DNA from: JAFAXA01 sp963777325
GTDB taxonomy: Bacteria; Pseudomonadota; Alphaproteobacteria; Acetobacterales; Acetobacteraceae
Reading direction: 5' to 3'
Assembly (NCBI GenBank): GCA_963777325.1
Contig: CAVZQE010000016.1
Coordinates: forward strand, 186,001-250,000
Length of the DNA stretch: 64,000 nucleotides
In this document: in pieces, positions 8,474 to 15,956 of the stretch
How positions within the stretch are numbered: position 1 is the stretch's first letter
Layout: each line of letters opens with the position of its first letter
Translations under genes and position numbers: made by a program
The notes under the pieces: model-generated
What the model saw: the letters and a program-made list of their open reading frames with translations, nothing else
What the model was told of the DNA's origin: nothing
The model's database searches: none

Positions 8474-10777
8474 CTATCGCCGCGAAACCCGCCTCTCAAG
8501 CCGGACGGGGCGTACCACGGGGCGTACCACCTCGATATCCGCCATCATGCCGCGATCCTCGTGTTCCAGGATGTGGCAATGGAACACGAAGCTGCCGACC
8601 TGCTGCTCCGCCTCGAACGGGATATAGACGAAGACCTGGCCCGGCTTGGTCGGGCTTAGCCGGGGCGGAACGGGCAGCGTGTCGTGCCAGGCCTGGACGT
8701 CGCTTGAACCGACCGACTGGGTCAGAAACAACATGATCGGTGTTCCGGAAGCCTCACCCACGATCGCCTGATTGAAGCCGGCCGGCAGTCCCGGATCGCC
8801 AGCCTTGGCAAGCCGGAACTTGCCCTGATGGATGTGGAAATTGTGCGTCTCCGTTGTCCAGTTGGTCAGCTCCCACACCTCGCCTCGGCCGAGCACGGCG
8901 CAGACCCTGCGACCGGTCGGCACCTCGTCCATGGTCATCGCGCCCGTCGTCGTGCCCGCGCCGGCCTCGCGTGCCGGGCTCGAAGATCCGGTTGCGCCGT
9001 AGTCGACCGGACCAAGTTTCGTGCGGGAATCGGGATGGCCATTGCGGTCCACGACCCGGCTGCCGAGTGCGAAACCCTGGTGATAGGTGGCGTGCGTGTC
9101 GAATGTTCCGTGGCCACTCTCGTACTCGTCGAAAATGAGCTGCCGTCGATGCGAAGACCCAGCCGGCAAGAAAACGCAGTCGCGGTTCGCCTTCAGCAAG
9201 GCGCCCTGATCGGATGGCGGCGCGGGGGGAGTGACGGGTTGCGTCGGAGCCTTGGCGCCCGGAGCGGCGGCGGCGGGCGCGCCCGTCCGCACCAGATTGG
9301 CGCGAAAGGCTGGGACGGGTGGGGCGATCGCCTGCGGCTTGGCGGCGACCATGACGCGCGCGAGTGTCATCGGTGGCCACACGTCGCCCTGGGTCGCAGG
9401 GTCTGAGTTGCCCATATTGAGGCCGGCTGTCCGCAGGAAGAGCGTCCGCGCTTGCTCGGTCGCCAGGTCGTTGTACGCCAGGAATATCTCGGCCCGGCTG
9501 CCCGGCATGAGCAGCAGCTGCTTCACACCGAACCCGACGTTGTCATACCGAGCAGAGCTCGCTTTCGCGGTTTGGCCCGAGCAGGTCGGCGCCGTGCTGC
9601 CCGTCACCACCCCGTCGAGGCTGATCACGCAGAGCTGCACCAAACCCGCGCTTGGGTCCGGCGTCCCCGTATCCGTCAACTCGAGGACGTAGGTGAGCGA
9701 CGCGCTCAGATTGGCGATACGCCATAACTGGTTACGGTTCGCGCCCACGGTCACGTCCGGCAGAAACTGCCCGTTGACAGTGAACATCCAGGACACGTTG
9801 TGGCCGCCGGCGTCGTCCTGCACGTGCTTGGCGCAGAACGCCGCGTCGGGCGGGTCGTAGGGGTCGCCAGATCGCCCCGGCACCGTACCCGGGCAGAGGG
9901 CTGGATCGTAATCCCAGACTGTGGCCGCGAGCCCGTCCGAACCCGGATGGCCCGGCAGCGTTGCCGTCACGTCGCAGGGGCTGCCGCCGCCGGCCGGGCA
10001 AGCCGGAACGGCGAGCTGGATGTCGCGGAGCGCCAGGTATTTCACGTCGGTCTGCGCCCGGAGGGTCCGGGTCTTCGCCTCGTCCACCTGCGAGATGCCC
10101 GACGCGTCCTCCCGGTCCACCCGCAAATGCGTCATCGGATCGCCGATGGAGATCAGCCCGGACAGGCCGGAGGTAACCTGCGGGCGGGCCACGGTATGCA
10201 GGTGGGCGTGGAACCAGAATAGGCCGGACGGATGGGCGATTGGGGGGCCGCCGAGGCCGAACATGCTGGCGGGAATGCTGGCGGGGATGTCGATCCGGTA
10301 TTGCCGGAGAGAGGCCGGGTCTGGCTGCGGCGGGACGTGCTGATAGACGGAATCGCCTGGGCACGGGTGCTCGGGATCGTACGGCTTCGGCCGGACGATC
10401 AGGCCATGCGTGTGGAGATTTGTCATCGAAAGCATCGCATCCGCGCCCGTCCGGGTCGGCATCTGATTGTCGAGGTCGATCCGAAGGGTTGTTCCGGCGT
10501 CGGCCTCGATCAGGATCGGTCGGGCGGTATCCGGCTCGCCGGGGTTCGAGAATGCGTCGAGCGTGGCCCTGTAGGGACCGACCATGCGCTCCGCGCTCCG
10601 CGCAATCAGATGCGCGCCGCTGACCGCGCCGGGCAGTGGTTTGCCGCAAGCCGGCGGATTGAACGCGACGTCGGGAACGGGGCGTAGCGGCTCCTGCAGT
10701 TCATCGGCCCAGGTCATGACCGGTGCGGAAAGGGAAAGAAAGGCGAGCGCGAGGCCGACCACATCGAGACGTGTCAT
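8474..10777 (-). CDS. Multicopper oxidase, exported
   Basis: The protein has 767 residues starting at ATG 10777, with a Sec signal peptide (hydrophobic VVGLALAFLSLSAPV, probably cut after WADE). All copper-ligand clusters are present: HTHG at 122-125, HAHLH at 190-194, HNFHIHQ near 645, and HCHILEHEDRGMM at 733-745 with the type 1 Cys and axial Met. It should oxidise a substrate in the periplasm while reducing O2 to water; the substrate (metal ion, phenol or other) is not evident. It is longer than laccase/CueO types because of inserted loops, including a Pro-rich linker around APTQPVTPPAPPSDQ. It lies opposite to its neighbours, inside the ruv-tol block, with its own promoter. Confidence 0.9.
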   Translation of the reverse strand: MTRLDVVGLALAFLSLSAPVMTWADELQEPLRPVPDVAFNPPACGKPLPGAVSGAHLIARSAERMVGPYRATLDAFSNPGEPDTARPILIEADAGTTLRIDLDNQMPTRTGADAMLSMTNLHTHGLIVRPKPYDPEHPCPGDSVYQHVPPQPDPASLRQYRIDIPASIPASMFGLGGPPIAHPSGLFWFHAHLHTVARPQVTSGLSGLISIGDPMTHLRVDREDASGISQVDEAKTRTLRAQTDVKYLALRDIQLAVPACPAGGGSPCDVTATLPGHPGSDGLAATVWDYDPALCPGTVPGRSGDPYDPPDAAFCAKHVQDDAGGHNVSWMFTVNGQFLPDVTVGANRNQLWRIANLSASLTYVLELTDTGTPDPSAGLVQLCVISLDGVVTGSTAPTCSGQTAKASSARYDNVGFGVKQLLLMPGSRAEIFLAYNDLATEQARTLFLRTAGLNMGNSDPATQGDVWPPMTLARVMVAAKPQAIAPPVPAFRANLVRTGAPAAAAPGAKAPTQPVTPPAPPSDQGALLKANRDCVFLPAGSSHRRQLIFDEYESGHGTFDTHATYHQGFALGSRVVDRNGHPDSRTKLGPVDYGATGSSSPAREAGAGTTTGAMTMDEVPTGRRVCAVLGRGEVWELTNWTTETHNFHIHQGKFRLAKAGDPGLPAGFNQAIVGEASGTPIMLFLTQSVGSSDVQAWHDTLPVPPRLSPTKPGQVFVYIPFEAEQQVGSFVFHCHILEHEDRGMMADIEVVRPVVRPVRLERRVSRR

Positions 10778-10834
10778 GAGCCGTTTTGCTCCCTGCGGCT
10801 TCTCAAGGACGCGGATGGCCGCGTCCGTCGGTGC

Positions 10835-10876
10835 AGCATAGGCGGTGGCCGTCGGGCGGCTGTGATATGCTTCACA
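10835..10876 (-). promoter_or_regulatory. CRP/FNR-family operator and class II-type promoter for the multicopper oxidase
   Basis: Positions 10861-10876 are TGTGA, six bases, TCACA: a perfect match to the CRP-type consensus. On the minus strand a -10-like TATGCT lies at 10840-10835, which predicts a start near 10828. The operator centre (10868.5) then falls about 41 bases upstream of that start, the spacing of class II activated promoters, where the activator replaces a -35 box. The leader to the oxidase ATG would be about 50 bases. It could instead serve the divergent ybgC side. Confidence 0.5.
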
Positions 10877-11034
10877 TCCGGTGGGCGAGGCGGCGTCGGC
10901 GCGGGCACGATCAAGCCGAAGCCGTTTGACGCGACGCGGGCGCGGATGACAGGAGGCGGCAAGCCCGGTGCAGTCCCGGGCCGGTGCTACGAGAGAAAGC
11001 CGGGTCATTGCCGATCGGTCATCTTCCCGCAACC

Positions 11035-11472
11035 ATGGCAGAGGGGCGGCATCGCTACACGGTGCGGGTCTATTTCGAGGACACCGACGCCGGCGGCATC
11101 GCCTACCACGCCAGCTATCTCCGTTTCGCCGAGCGCGGACGGACGGAGGCCCTGCGCGACCTCGGCGTTGCGCACGCGGACCTCGTCTCCGGGTTCAACC
11201 TCATGTTCGTTGTGCGCCGCATCCAGATGGACTACCTCCGCCCGGCCCGGCTGGACGATCTGCTGACGGTGACGACCCGGCCGCTGGCCGTGGGCGGGGC
11301 TTCGGTCACGCTGCGGCAGGGTTTCGAGCGGGCGGGCGAGGAAGCGGAACTCGCGGTGGCGGTCGTCAAGCTCGGCTGTCTCGCGGTGGGCGCCAACCGG
11401 CCCGAGCGGATGCCGGATCGCTGGCGCCACGCCCTCGAATCGTTGCATGCAGCCGGTCGCGATGGCGGCTAA
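11035..11472 (+). CDS. ybgC: YbgC-type acyl-CoA thioesterase of the Tol-Pal cluster
   Basis: This is a 145-residue hotdog-fold thioesterase starting at ATG 11035 (MAEGRHRYTVRVYFEDTDAG). The active-site stretch contains Asp18 and His25 in DTDAGGIAYH, at the same numbering as the Escherichia coli enzyme. Members hydrolyse acyl-CoA thioesters at the inner face of the membrane and are linked to phospholipid metabolism. It is the first gene of the tol block and ends 14 bases before tolQ. The frame is open upstream to 10984, but that extension lacks family similarity. Confidence 0.92.
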   Translation: MAEGRHRYTVRVYFEDTDAGGIAYHASYLRFAERGRTEALRDLGVAHADLVSGFNLMFVVRRIQMDYLRPARLDDLLTVTTRPLAVGGASVTLRQGFERAGEEAELAVAVVKLGCLAVGANRPERMPDRWRHALESLHAAGRDGG

Positions 11473-11486
11473 TCAGGAGTGAGCGA

Positions 11487-12203
11487 GTGGACCGGGCAGT
11501 CGATGCGATAAATCTTGGCGCGGCCTCGGGCGATCTGTCCCTCTGGGGCCTGTTCGTGCAGGCGGACATCGTCGTCAAGATCGTGATGGTCGGGCTGCTC
11601 GCGGCGAGCGTCTGGGTGTGGGCGATCATCTTCGAGAAGATCACCTCGCTCCGGCGCGTGAACCGGCAGGCGGGCGCGTTCGAGGACCGCTTCTGGTCCG
11701 GCGGCAGCCTGGACGAGCTGTACGAGCACGAGGGCCAGCGCCCGGGCCACCCGATGGCGGCCGTCTTCGGCTCCGCGATGGGCGAGTGGCGGCGCACGGC
11801 GCGGGTCGCGGGCGCGGATGTCAGCCGGTCGGGCGTTCGCGAGCGGGTCGACCGGGCGATCGGCGTCACGATCCAGCGCGAGATGGACCGGCTGGAGCGC
11901 TGGATGGTGTTCCTCGCCTCGGTCGGCGCGGTCGCCCCGTTCGTCGGCCTGTTCGGCACCGTGTGGGGCATCATGCACAGCTTCTCGGCCATCGCCGCCA
12001 TGCACAACACCAATCTCGCCGTGGTCGCGCCCGGCATCGCCGAGGCCCTGTTCGCGACCGCGATCGGCCTCGTGGCCGCGATCCCGGCCGTGCTCGCCTA
12101 CAATGCGATCAGCAGCGATCTCGCCCGCTACGCCGCCAGGCTCGAAGGGTTCGGCTCCGAGTTCGGCGCCATCCTGTCCCGCCAGAGCGAGGAGAGGGCC
12201 TGA
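11487..12203 (+). CDS. tolQ: Tol-Pal proton channel subunit TolQ
   Basis: TolQ is an inner-membrane protein that with TolR uses the proton gradient to energise TolA during outer-membrane constriction. The 238-residue frame begins at GTG 11487, eight bases after AGGAG. Three membrane helices are visible: near residues 20-45 (VVKIVMVGLLAASVWVWAII), the GAVAPFVGLFGTVWGIMHSF segment, and ALFATAIGLVAAIPAVLAYN. The last two carry the conserved Gly-rich and Thr/Ala channel residues. It is tightly packed, with 3 bases before tolR. Confidence 0.95.
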   Translation: MDRAVDAINLGAASGDLSLWGLFVQADIVVKIVMVGLLAASVWVWAIIFEKITSLRRVNRQAGAFEDRFWSGGSLDELYEHEGQRPGHPMAAVFGSAMGEWRRTARVAGADVSRSGVRERVDRAIGVTIQREMDRLERWMVFLASVGAVAPFVGLFGTVWGIMHSFSAIAAMHNTNLAVVAPGIAEALFATAIGLVAAIPAVLAYNAISSDLARYAARLEGFGSEFGAILSRQSEERA

Positions 12204-12206
12204 CGG

Positions 12207-12737
12207 ATGGCCATAGCCTCGCTGAACGGGACGAAGGGTAGGGGGCGCTACCGGCCGCTGGCCGAGATCAACGTCACCCCGATGGTCGACGTGATGCTCG
12301 TGCTGCTCGTCATCTTCATGGTGACGGCGCCGCTGATGACCTCGGGCGTGCCCGTCGATCTGCCGAAGACGACCGCGCAGCCGCTCAACTCGGACAGCGA
12401 GCCGGTGACGGTGTCGATCAACGCGAAAGGCGACATCTATCTGCAGGAGGCGGAGGTGCAACTGGGCGACCTGGTGCCCAAGCTGCAGCAGATCGCGCAG
12501 AATAATCCCGACCGGCGCATCTTCGTGCGCGGCGACAAGGATCTCGCCTACGGCCGCATCATGGAGGTGATGGGCACGATTACCCAGGGCGGCTTCACCA
12601 AGGTCGCGCTCCTGGCCGAGCAGCCGTCCGGGGCGCCGCCATCCTCGCCCGCGCCGGCGAACGCCGCCCAGCCGTCCGGCACCGCCGCGCCCGCGCGGGC
12701 TCCTTCCGCCCAGCCGCGGCGACAAGGGCCCGGCTGA
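12207..12737 (+). CDS. tolR: Tol-Pal subunit TolR
   Basis: This 176-residue ExbD/TolR protein has a single N-terminal membrane helix (VMLVLLVIFMVTAPL) with the conserved proton-carrying Asp28 in NVTPMVDVM, followed by a periplasmic domain (YLQEAEVQLGDLVPKLQ and VRGDKDLAYGRIMEVMG). The last 35 residues form an Ala/Pro/Ser-rich tail, making it longer than the usual 140-150 residues. It works with TolQ as the stator-type motor and is co-transcribed in the tol operon. Confidence 0.95.
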   Translation: MAIASLNGTKGRGRYRPLAEINVTPMVDVMLVLLVIFMVTAPLMTSGVPVDLPKTTAQPLNSDSEPVTVSINAKGDIYLQEAEVQLGDLVPKLQQIAQNNPDRRIFVRGDKDLAYGRIMEVMGTITQGGFTKVALLAEQPSGAPPSSPAPANAAQPSGTAAPARAPSAQPRRQGPG

Positions 12738-12746
12738 GCACGACCG

Positions 12747-13742
12747 TTGCGCCCCGGAATGCCCAGGCAGCTCCGCCGCGGCGTGGCCGTTTCGGCGGCC
12801 CTGCACGCGGCGGTCCTCGCGTGGCTGCTGCTCGGCCTGCCGGTGACGAAGCCGCCGGAGCCGGAGGAGCAATCGGTCGCGATGGTGTTCGAGGGCACCG
12901 CCCCGAACGCGCGCCGCGCGCCAACCCCCGCGCCGGTCGCCGCCTCCGCGCCCGCGCCGGTCGAGAGCCCGGAGCCGCCCGCGCCCGAGCCGCCGAAGCC
13001 GGCGCCGCCCGAGCCGCCGCCGCCGCCACCGCCGCCCCCGCCGCCGCCGCCGCCGCTGCCCGCGCCGCCGAGGCCTGCGAAGCCGCCGGTGCCGACCCCG
13101 CCGCCAACCCCGTCGCCCGAACCCGCGCCGGTGCCGCCGCCGCCGCCGCCGGCGCCGCCGATGCCACCGCCGCCGAAGCCCGCGCCGCCGCCCCCCGTGC
13201 CGCCGCCGCCCTTGCCGCCGCCGCCCGCCCCGCCGCCGCCCGCCGTGAAGCCGAGCGCGACCTCGCAGCCGCATCCGACCAAGAATGCGGCGGTGGACAG
13301 CCAGGCGCTCGAAAACACGCTCGAGAAGCTGCGGGCGATGCAGCGGCAGAGGGAGGCGCCGCGCGCGCGCGCCAATCCGGCGCGGGGCGGCGCGCCGAAT
13401 GCCGGTGGCCAGCCGAACGGGGACGACACCTCGAAACTTTCGGCCGACCAGATCCGCGCGATCGGGGCGACGGTGCAGCGATGCTGGACCTACGACGCCG
13501 GTGCAAAGGATGTGAACCGGATGGTCGTGTTGCTGACCGTGCGCACCGACGAGGGCGGGGTTGCCCGACAGGCGACGGTGGCCGAACCGGATCGCGGCCG
13601 CATGGGCGACCCCGTGTTCCGCGCGTTCGCCGAACGCGCCGTGCGTGCCGTGCTCAGCGCGCAATGCGCAAACCTGCCGCTGCCAAGAAACATGCTCGGG
13701 CAGTCGCAGTCCTTGACGTTCCGTTTCAGGCCTGGGGAGTAA
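12747..13742 (+). CDS. tolA: TolA-type energy transducer with a long polyproline spacer
   Basis: The 331-residue protein has one N-terminal membrane helix (GVAVSAALHAAVLAWLLLG), a very Pro/Ala-rich spacer of about 150 residues (roughly 60-185) instead of the Ala/Lys/Glu helix of enterobacterial TolA, and a C-terminal TonB/TolA-like domain from about 235 (IRAIGATVQRCWTYDAGAKD to LTFRFRPGE). It should span the periplasm between TolQR and Pal. The start is either TTG 12747 or ATG 12759; neither has a convincing ribosome site. The spacer DNA is a highly biased CCG/GCC repeat, prone to length change and to assembly error. Confidence 0.88.
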   Translation: MRPGMPRQLRRGVAVSAALHAAVLAWLLLGLPVTKPPEPEEQSVAMVFEGTAPNARRAPTPAPVAASAPAPVESPEPPAPEPPKPAPPEPPPPPPPPPPPPPPLPAPPRPAKPPVPTPPPTPSPEPAPVPPPPPPAPPMPPPPKPAPPPPVPPPPLPPPPAPPPPAVKPSATSQPHPTKNAAVDSQALENTLEKLRAMQRQREAPRARANPARGGAPNAGGQPNGDDTSKLSADQIRAIGATVQRCWTYDAGAKDVNRMVVLLTVRTDEGGVARQATVAEPDRGRMGDPVFRAFAERAVRAVLSAQCANLPLPRNMLGQSQSLTFRFRPGE

Positions 13743-13745
13743 GCC

Positions 13746-15173
13746 ATGTCGAAATCCATCGAGGACGCTTTCGGTCCCATCGCCGTCTGCGCCCTTAGCC
13801 GGCGCGGCCTGATCGCGAGCGGGCTTGCCGGCAGCGCTTCGCTGCTGGCCGCTCCGGGACTGGCGCGGGCGCAAGGCGCCCCCCAGCCGAGAGCCGGGGG
13901 CGGCCAGGGGAGCGGCCAAGGGGGGAACCAGAGCGCCGTGATCGACGTGAACCGCGCGCGCACCGATCCGATCCCGATCGCCATACCCGATTTCGGCGGC
14001 GAGGCGCTCGGACGCCAGATCGCGCAGGTGATCACGAACGACCTCGCGCGCAGCGGCCTGTTCCGGCCGATCGCCCAGTCGGCCTTCATTCAGGCCGGGC
14101 CGTCGGGCGGGGAGACGCCGAATTTCCAGAACTGGCGCGCGCTCGGGGCGCAGGCGCTCGTGACCGGCGTCGTCCAGGGCAGCGGCAGCGGCGTGCGGGT
14201 CGAGTTCCGGCTCTGGGACGTGCTGCCGCAGCAGCAGATCCAGGGCACCGCCTACACCACGTCGCAGGCCAACTGGCGGCGCATCGCGCATATCATCAGC
14301 GACGTCATCTACGAGCGGCTGCTCGGTGAGAAGGGCTATTTCGACACCCGGATCGTCTATATCTCGGGCTCGGGGCCTCGCGACCGGCGCACCCGGCGGC
14401 TCGCGATCATGGACCAGGACAGCGAGAACAACCGGTTCCTGACGGACGGAACCTGGATGGTGCTGACGCCGCGTTTCCACCCGACCCGCGACGAGATCGC
14501 CTTCATGAGCTACGCGCAGAACCGGCCGCGCGTCTATCTGTTCGACCTCGGCTCCGGCCGCCAACAGGTGCTCGGGGACTTCGACGGCATGACGTTCGCG
14601 CCGCGCTTCAGCCCGGACGGCGGCAGTGTCATCATGTCGGTCGCGCGCGGCGGCGGCTCCGACATCGTCTCGGTCGATCTCGGCAGCCACCGGGAGCGCC
14701 GGCTGACCAGTTCGGGGTCGATCGACACGAGCCCCTGCTACAGCCCGGATGGCTCGCAGATCGTGTTCAACTCGGACCGGGGCGGGGACCAGCAGCTCTA
14801 CATGATGGACGCGGGCGGCGGCGGCGCGCGGCGCATCAGCTTCGGCCAGGGGCGCTACGCGACGCCGGTATGGTCGCCGCGCGGCGATCTCATCGCCTTC
14901 ACCCGCCTGAACGGCGGCACCTTCGCGATCGGCGTCATGCACCCGGACGGCAGCGGCGAGCGCATCCTGTCCGAGAGCTTCGCGGTGGAGGGGCCGACCT
15001 TCGCGCCGAACGGCCGCGTGATCGCCTTCTGGCGCGAGACGCAGGCGCGCGACGCGCGGGGGACCGGGTTCTCGTCGCGGCTGGTTTCGATCGACATTAC
15101 CGGGTTCAACGAGCGGGTGATGCCGACGCCGACGGATGCCTCGGATCCGGCTTGGTCGCCACTGGCCGCGTGA
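13746..15173 (+). CDS. tolB: Tol-Pal periplasmic beta-propeller TolB
   Basis: The 475-residue protein has an N-terminal TolB domain (ADRTDPIPIAIPDFGG region to about residue 190) and a six-bladed propeller with repeated YSPDGSQIVFNSDRGG and WSPRGDLIAFTR motifs. The signal peptide carries a twin-arginine motif (LSRRGLIASG) before the hydrophobic stretch and cleaves around ARAQG, suggesting Tat export; this is typical of several alphaproteobacteria, whereas E. coli TolB uses Sec. It links Pal to TolA in the periplasm. It starts 3 bases after tolA. Confidence 0.95.
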   Translation: MSKSIEDAFGPIAVCALSRRGLIASGLAGSASLLAAPGLARAQGAPQPRAGGGQGSGQGGNQSAVIDVNRARTDPIPIAIPDFGGEALGRQIAQVITNDLARSGLFRPIAQSAFIQAGPSGGETPNFQNWRALGAQALVTGVVQGSGSGVRVEFRLWDVLPQQQIQGTAYTTSQANWRRIAHIISDVIYERLLGEKGYFDTRIVYISGSGPRDRRTRRLAIMDQDSENNRFLTDGTWMVLTPRFHPTRDEIAFMSYAQNRPRVYLFDLGSGRQQVLGDFDGMTFAPRFSPDGGSVIMSVARGGGSDIVSVDLGSHRERRLTSSGSIDTSPCYSPDGSQIVFNSDRGGDQQLYMMDAGGGGARRISFGQGRYATPVWSPRGDLIAFTRLNGGTFAIGVMHPDGSGERILSESFAVEGPTFAPNGRVIAFWRETQARDARGTGFSSRLVSIDITGFNERVMPTPTDASDPAWSPLAA

Positions 15174-15222
15174 GAACGGGAGGGCGCGCGTCAACCCCGG
15201 GCCACAGCCTCGCCATAAGCGC

Positions 15223-15252
15223 TTGACCGGGCGCGGATGCGGTTCTTATTCA
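15223..15252 (+). promoter_or_regulatory. Possible sigma-70-type promoter for pal
   Basis: In the 160-base gap between tolB and pal, TTGACC (15223-15228) is followed 17-18 bases later by TTATTCA (15246-15252), a fair -35/-10 pair. Separate, stronger transcription of pal is common because Pal is far more abundant than TolQRA. The -10 match is weak, so this is only a candidate. Confidence 0.3.
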
Positions 15253-15333
15253 GGTTCTAGGCCGGAACGGATTCGCGCTCCGGTTGTTGTTGACCTGTGA
15301 CGATCCGGAACCTCTCTGGCAGGGATTCAGATA

Positions 15334-15816
15334 ATGAACATGAGATTGGTCGGCGCCGTGGCGGCGGTCGCGCTTCTGGCCGCCTGCTCCTCCCATAATG
15401 CCGACACCGGGGCGGCCACCGGCGCGGGCGGCACGTCGATGACCTCTCGCGGCCCGGCGCCGGGCAGCCAGGAGGATCTGGTCGCCAATGTCGGCGACCG
15501 CATCTTCTTTGCCTTCAACTCCTCGCAGATCAGCGGCGAAGGCCAGGGCACGCTCGGCCGACAGGCGAGCTGGCTCGCGCGCTACCCCCAGGTCTCGGTG
15601 CAGATCGCCGGCAACTGCGACGACCGCGGCACCGAGGAATACAATCTGGCGCTCGGACAGCGCCGCGCGAACGCTGCCCGGGACTACCTCGTCGCGCAGG
15701 GCGTGAATTCCTCCCGCATGGGCACGATCAGCTACGGCAAGGACCGCCCGACGGCGCTCGGCGACAACGAAGAAGCCTGGGCGCAGAACCGCAACGCCAC
15801 CACGTCCGTCCGCTGA
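15334..15816 (+). CDS. pal: Peptidoglycan-associated lipoprotein Pal
   Basis: The 160-residue outer-membrane lipoprotein has lipobox LLAAC with Cys18 as the lipidated residue. A Ser/Thr/Gly-rich linker leads to an OmpA-type peptidoglycan-binding domain, with the motifs DRIFFAFNSSQIS, QIAGNCDDRGTEEYNLALGQ and RRANAARDYL. It anchors the outer membrane to the cell wall and binds TolB. The stop codon falls inside the first unit of a short tandem repeat, so slippage there could alter the C-terminus. Confidence 0.95.
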   Translation: MNMRLVGAVAAVALLAACSSHNADTGAATGAGGTSMTSRGPAPGSQEDLVANVGDRIFFAFNSSQISGEGQGTLGRQASWLARYPQVSVQIAGNCDDRGTEEYNLALGQRRANAARDYLVAQGVNSSRMGTISYGKDRPTALGDNEEAWAQNRNATTSVR

Positions 15817-15860
15817 GAGGGGGCGCTGAGAGGGGACGCTGAGAGGGGCGCTGAGCAGGG
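15811..15860 (+). repeat. Four-copy 12-13 base tandem repeat across the pal stop codon
   Basis: CGCTGAGAGGGGG, CGCTGAGAGGGGA, CGCTGAGAGGGG and CGCTGAGCAGGG follow one another directly. The TGA in the first unit is the pal stop codon, so each unit supplies a TGA. The array looks like a product of replication slippage. Copy number may vary between strains without affecting Pal, because the first unit already terminates it. Confidence 0.85.
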
Positions 15861-15893
15861 TCGCGCCTTTCTCCGACGCCTGTGATATGCGTC

Positions 15894-15919
15894 AACCGGC
15901 GGCCGAGGGCCGCCGGTTT
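15894..15919 (+). terminator. Strong hairpin between pal and cpoB
   Basis: AACCGGCGGCC (15894-15904), loop GAG, GGCCGCCGGTT (15908-15918) forms a perfect 11-bp stem followed by only one further T. It could act as a partial terminator or as an mRNA 3'-end stabiliser for pal. The missing T-run argues against an efficient intrinsic terminator. Confidence 0.5.
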
Positions 15920-15956
15920 GGCGTACGGCTGGGCGTGTCTGATTGAGTGAAGCGAG

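Noticed and set aside
10950..11034. GC-rich hairpin (GCCCGG/CCGGGC at 10963-10981) before ybgC, considered as a cobalamin-type riboswitch
   Set aside because: The conserved B12-box and core sequences are absent and ybgC is not a plausible target; a short hairpin in such G+C-rich DNA is expected by chance.
11469..15194. Very long open frame on the minus strand across tolQ-tolB, about 1241 codons
   Set aside because: It is the antisense shadow of the tol genes in G+C-rich DNA; it has no start signals or family motifs, while every plus-strand gene there is conserved. The same applies to the long minus frame at 42219-44918 and the glycine-rich frame opposite the tolA spacer.
15811..15860. Tandem repeat near pal considered as a small CRISPR or satellite array
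   Set aside because: Units are 12-13 bases, directly adjacent and without spacers, and begin inside a gene; simple slippage explains them.
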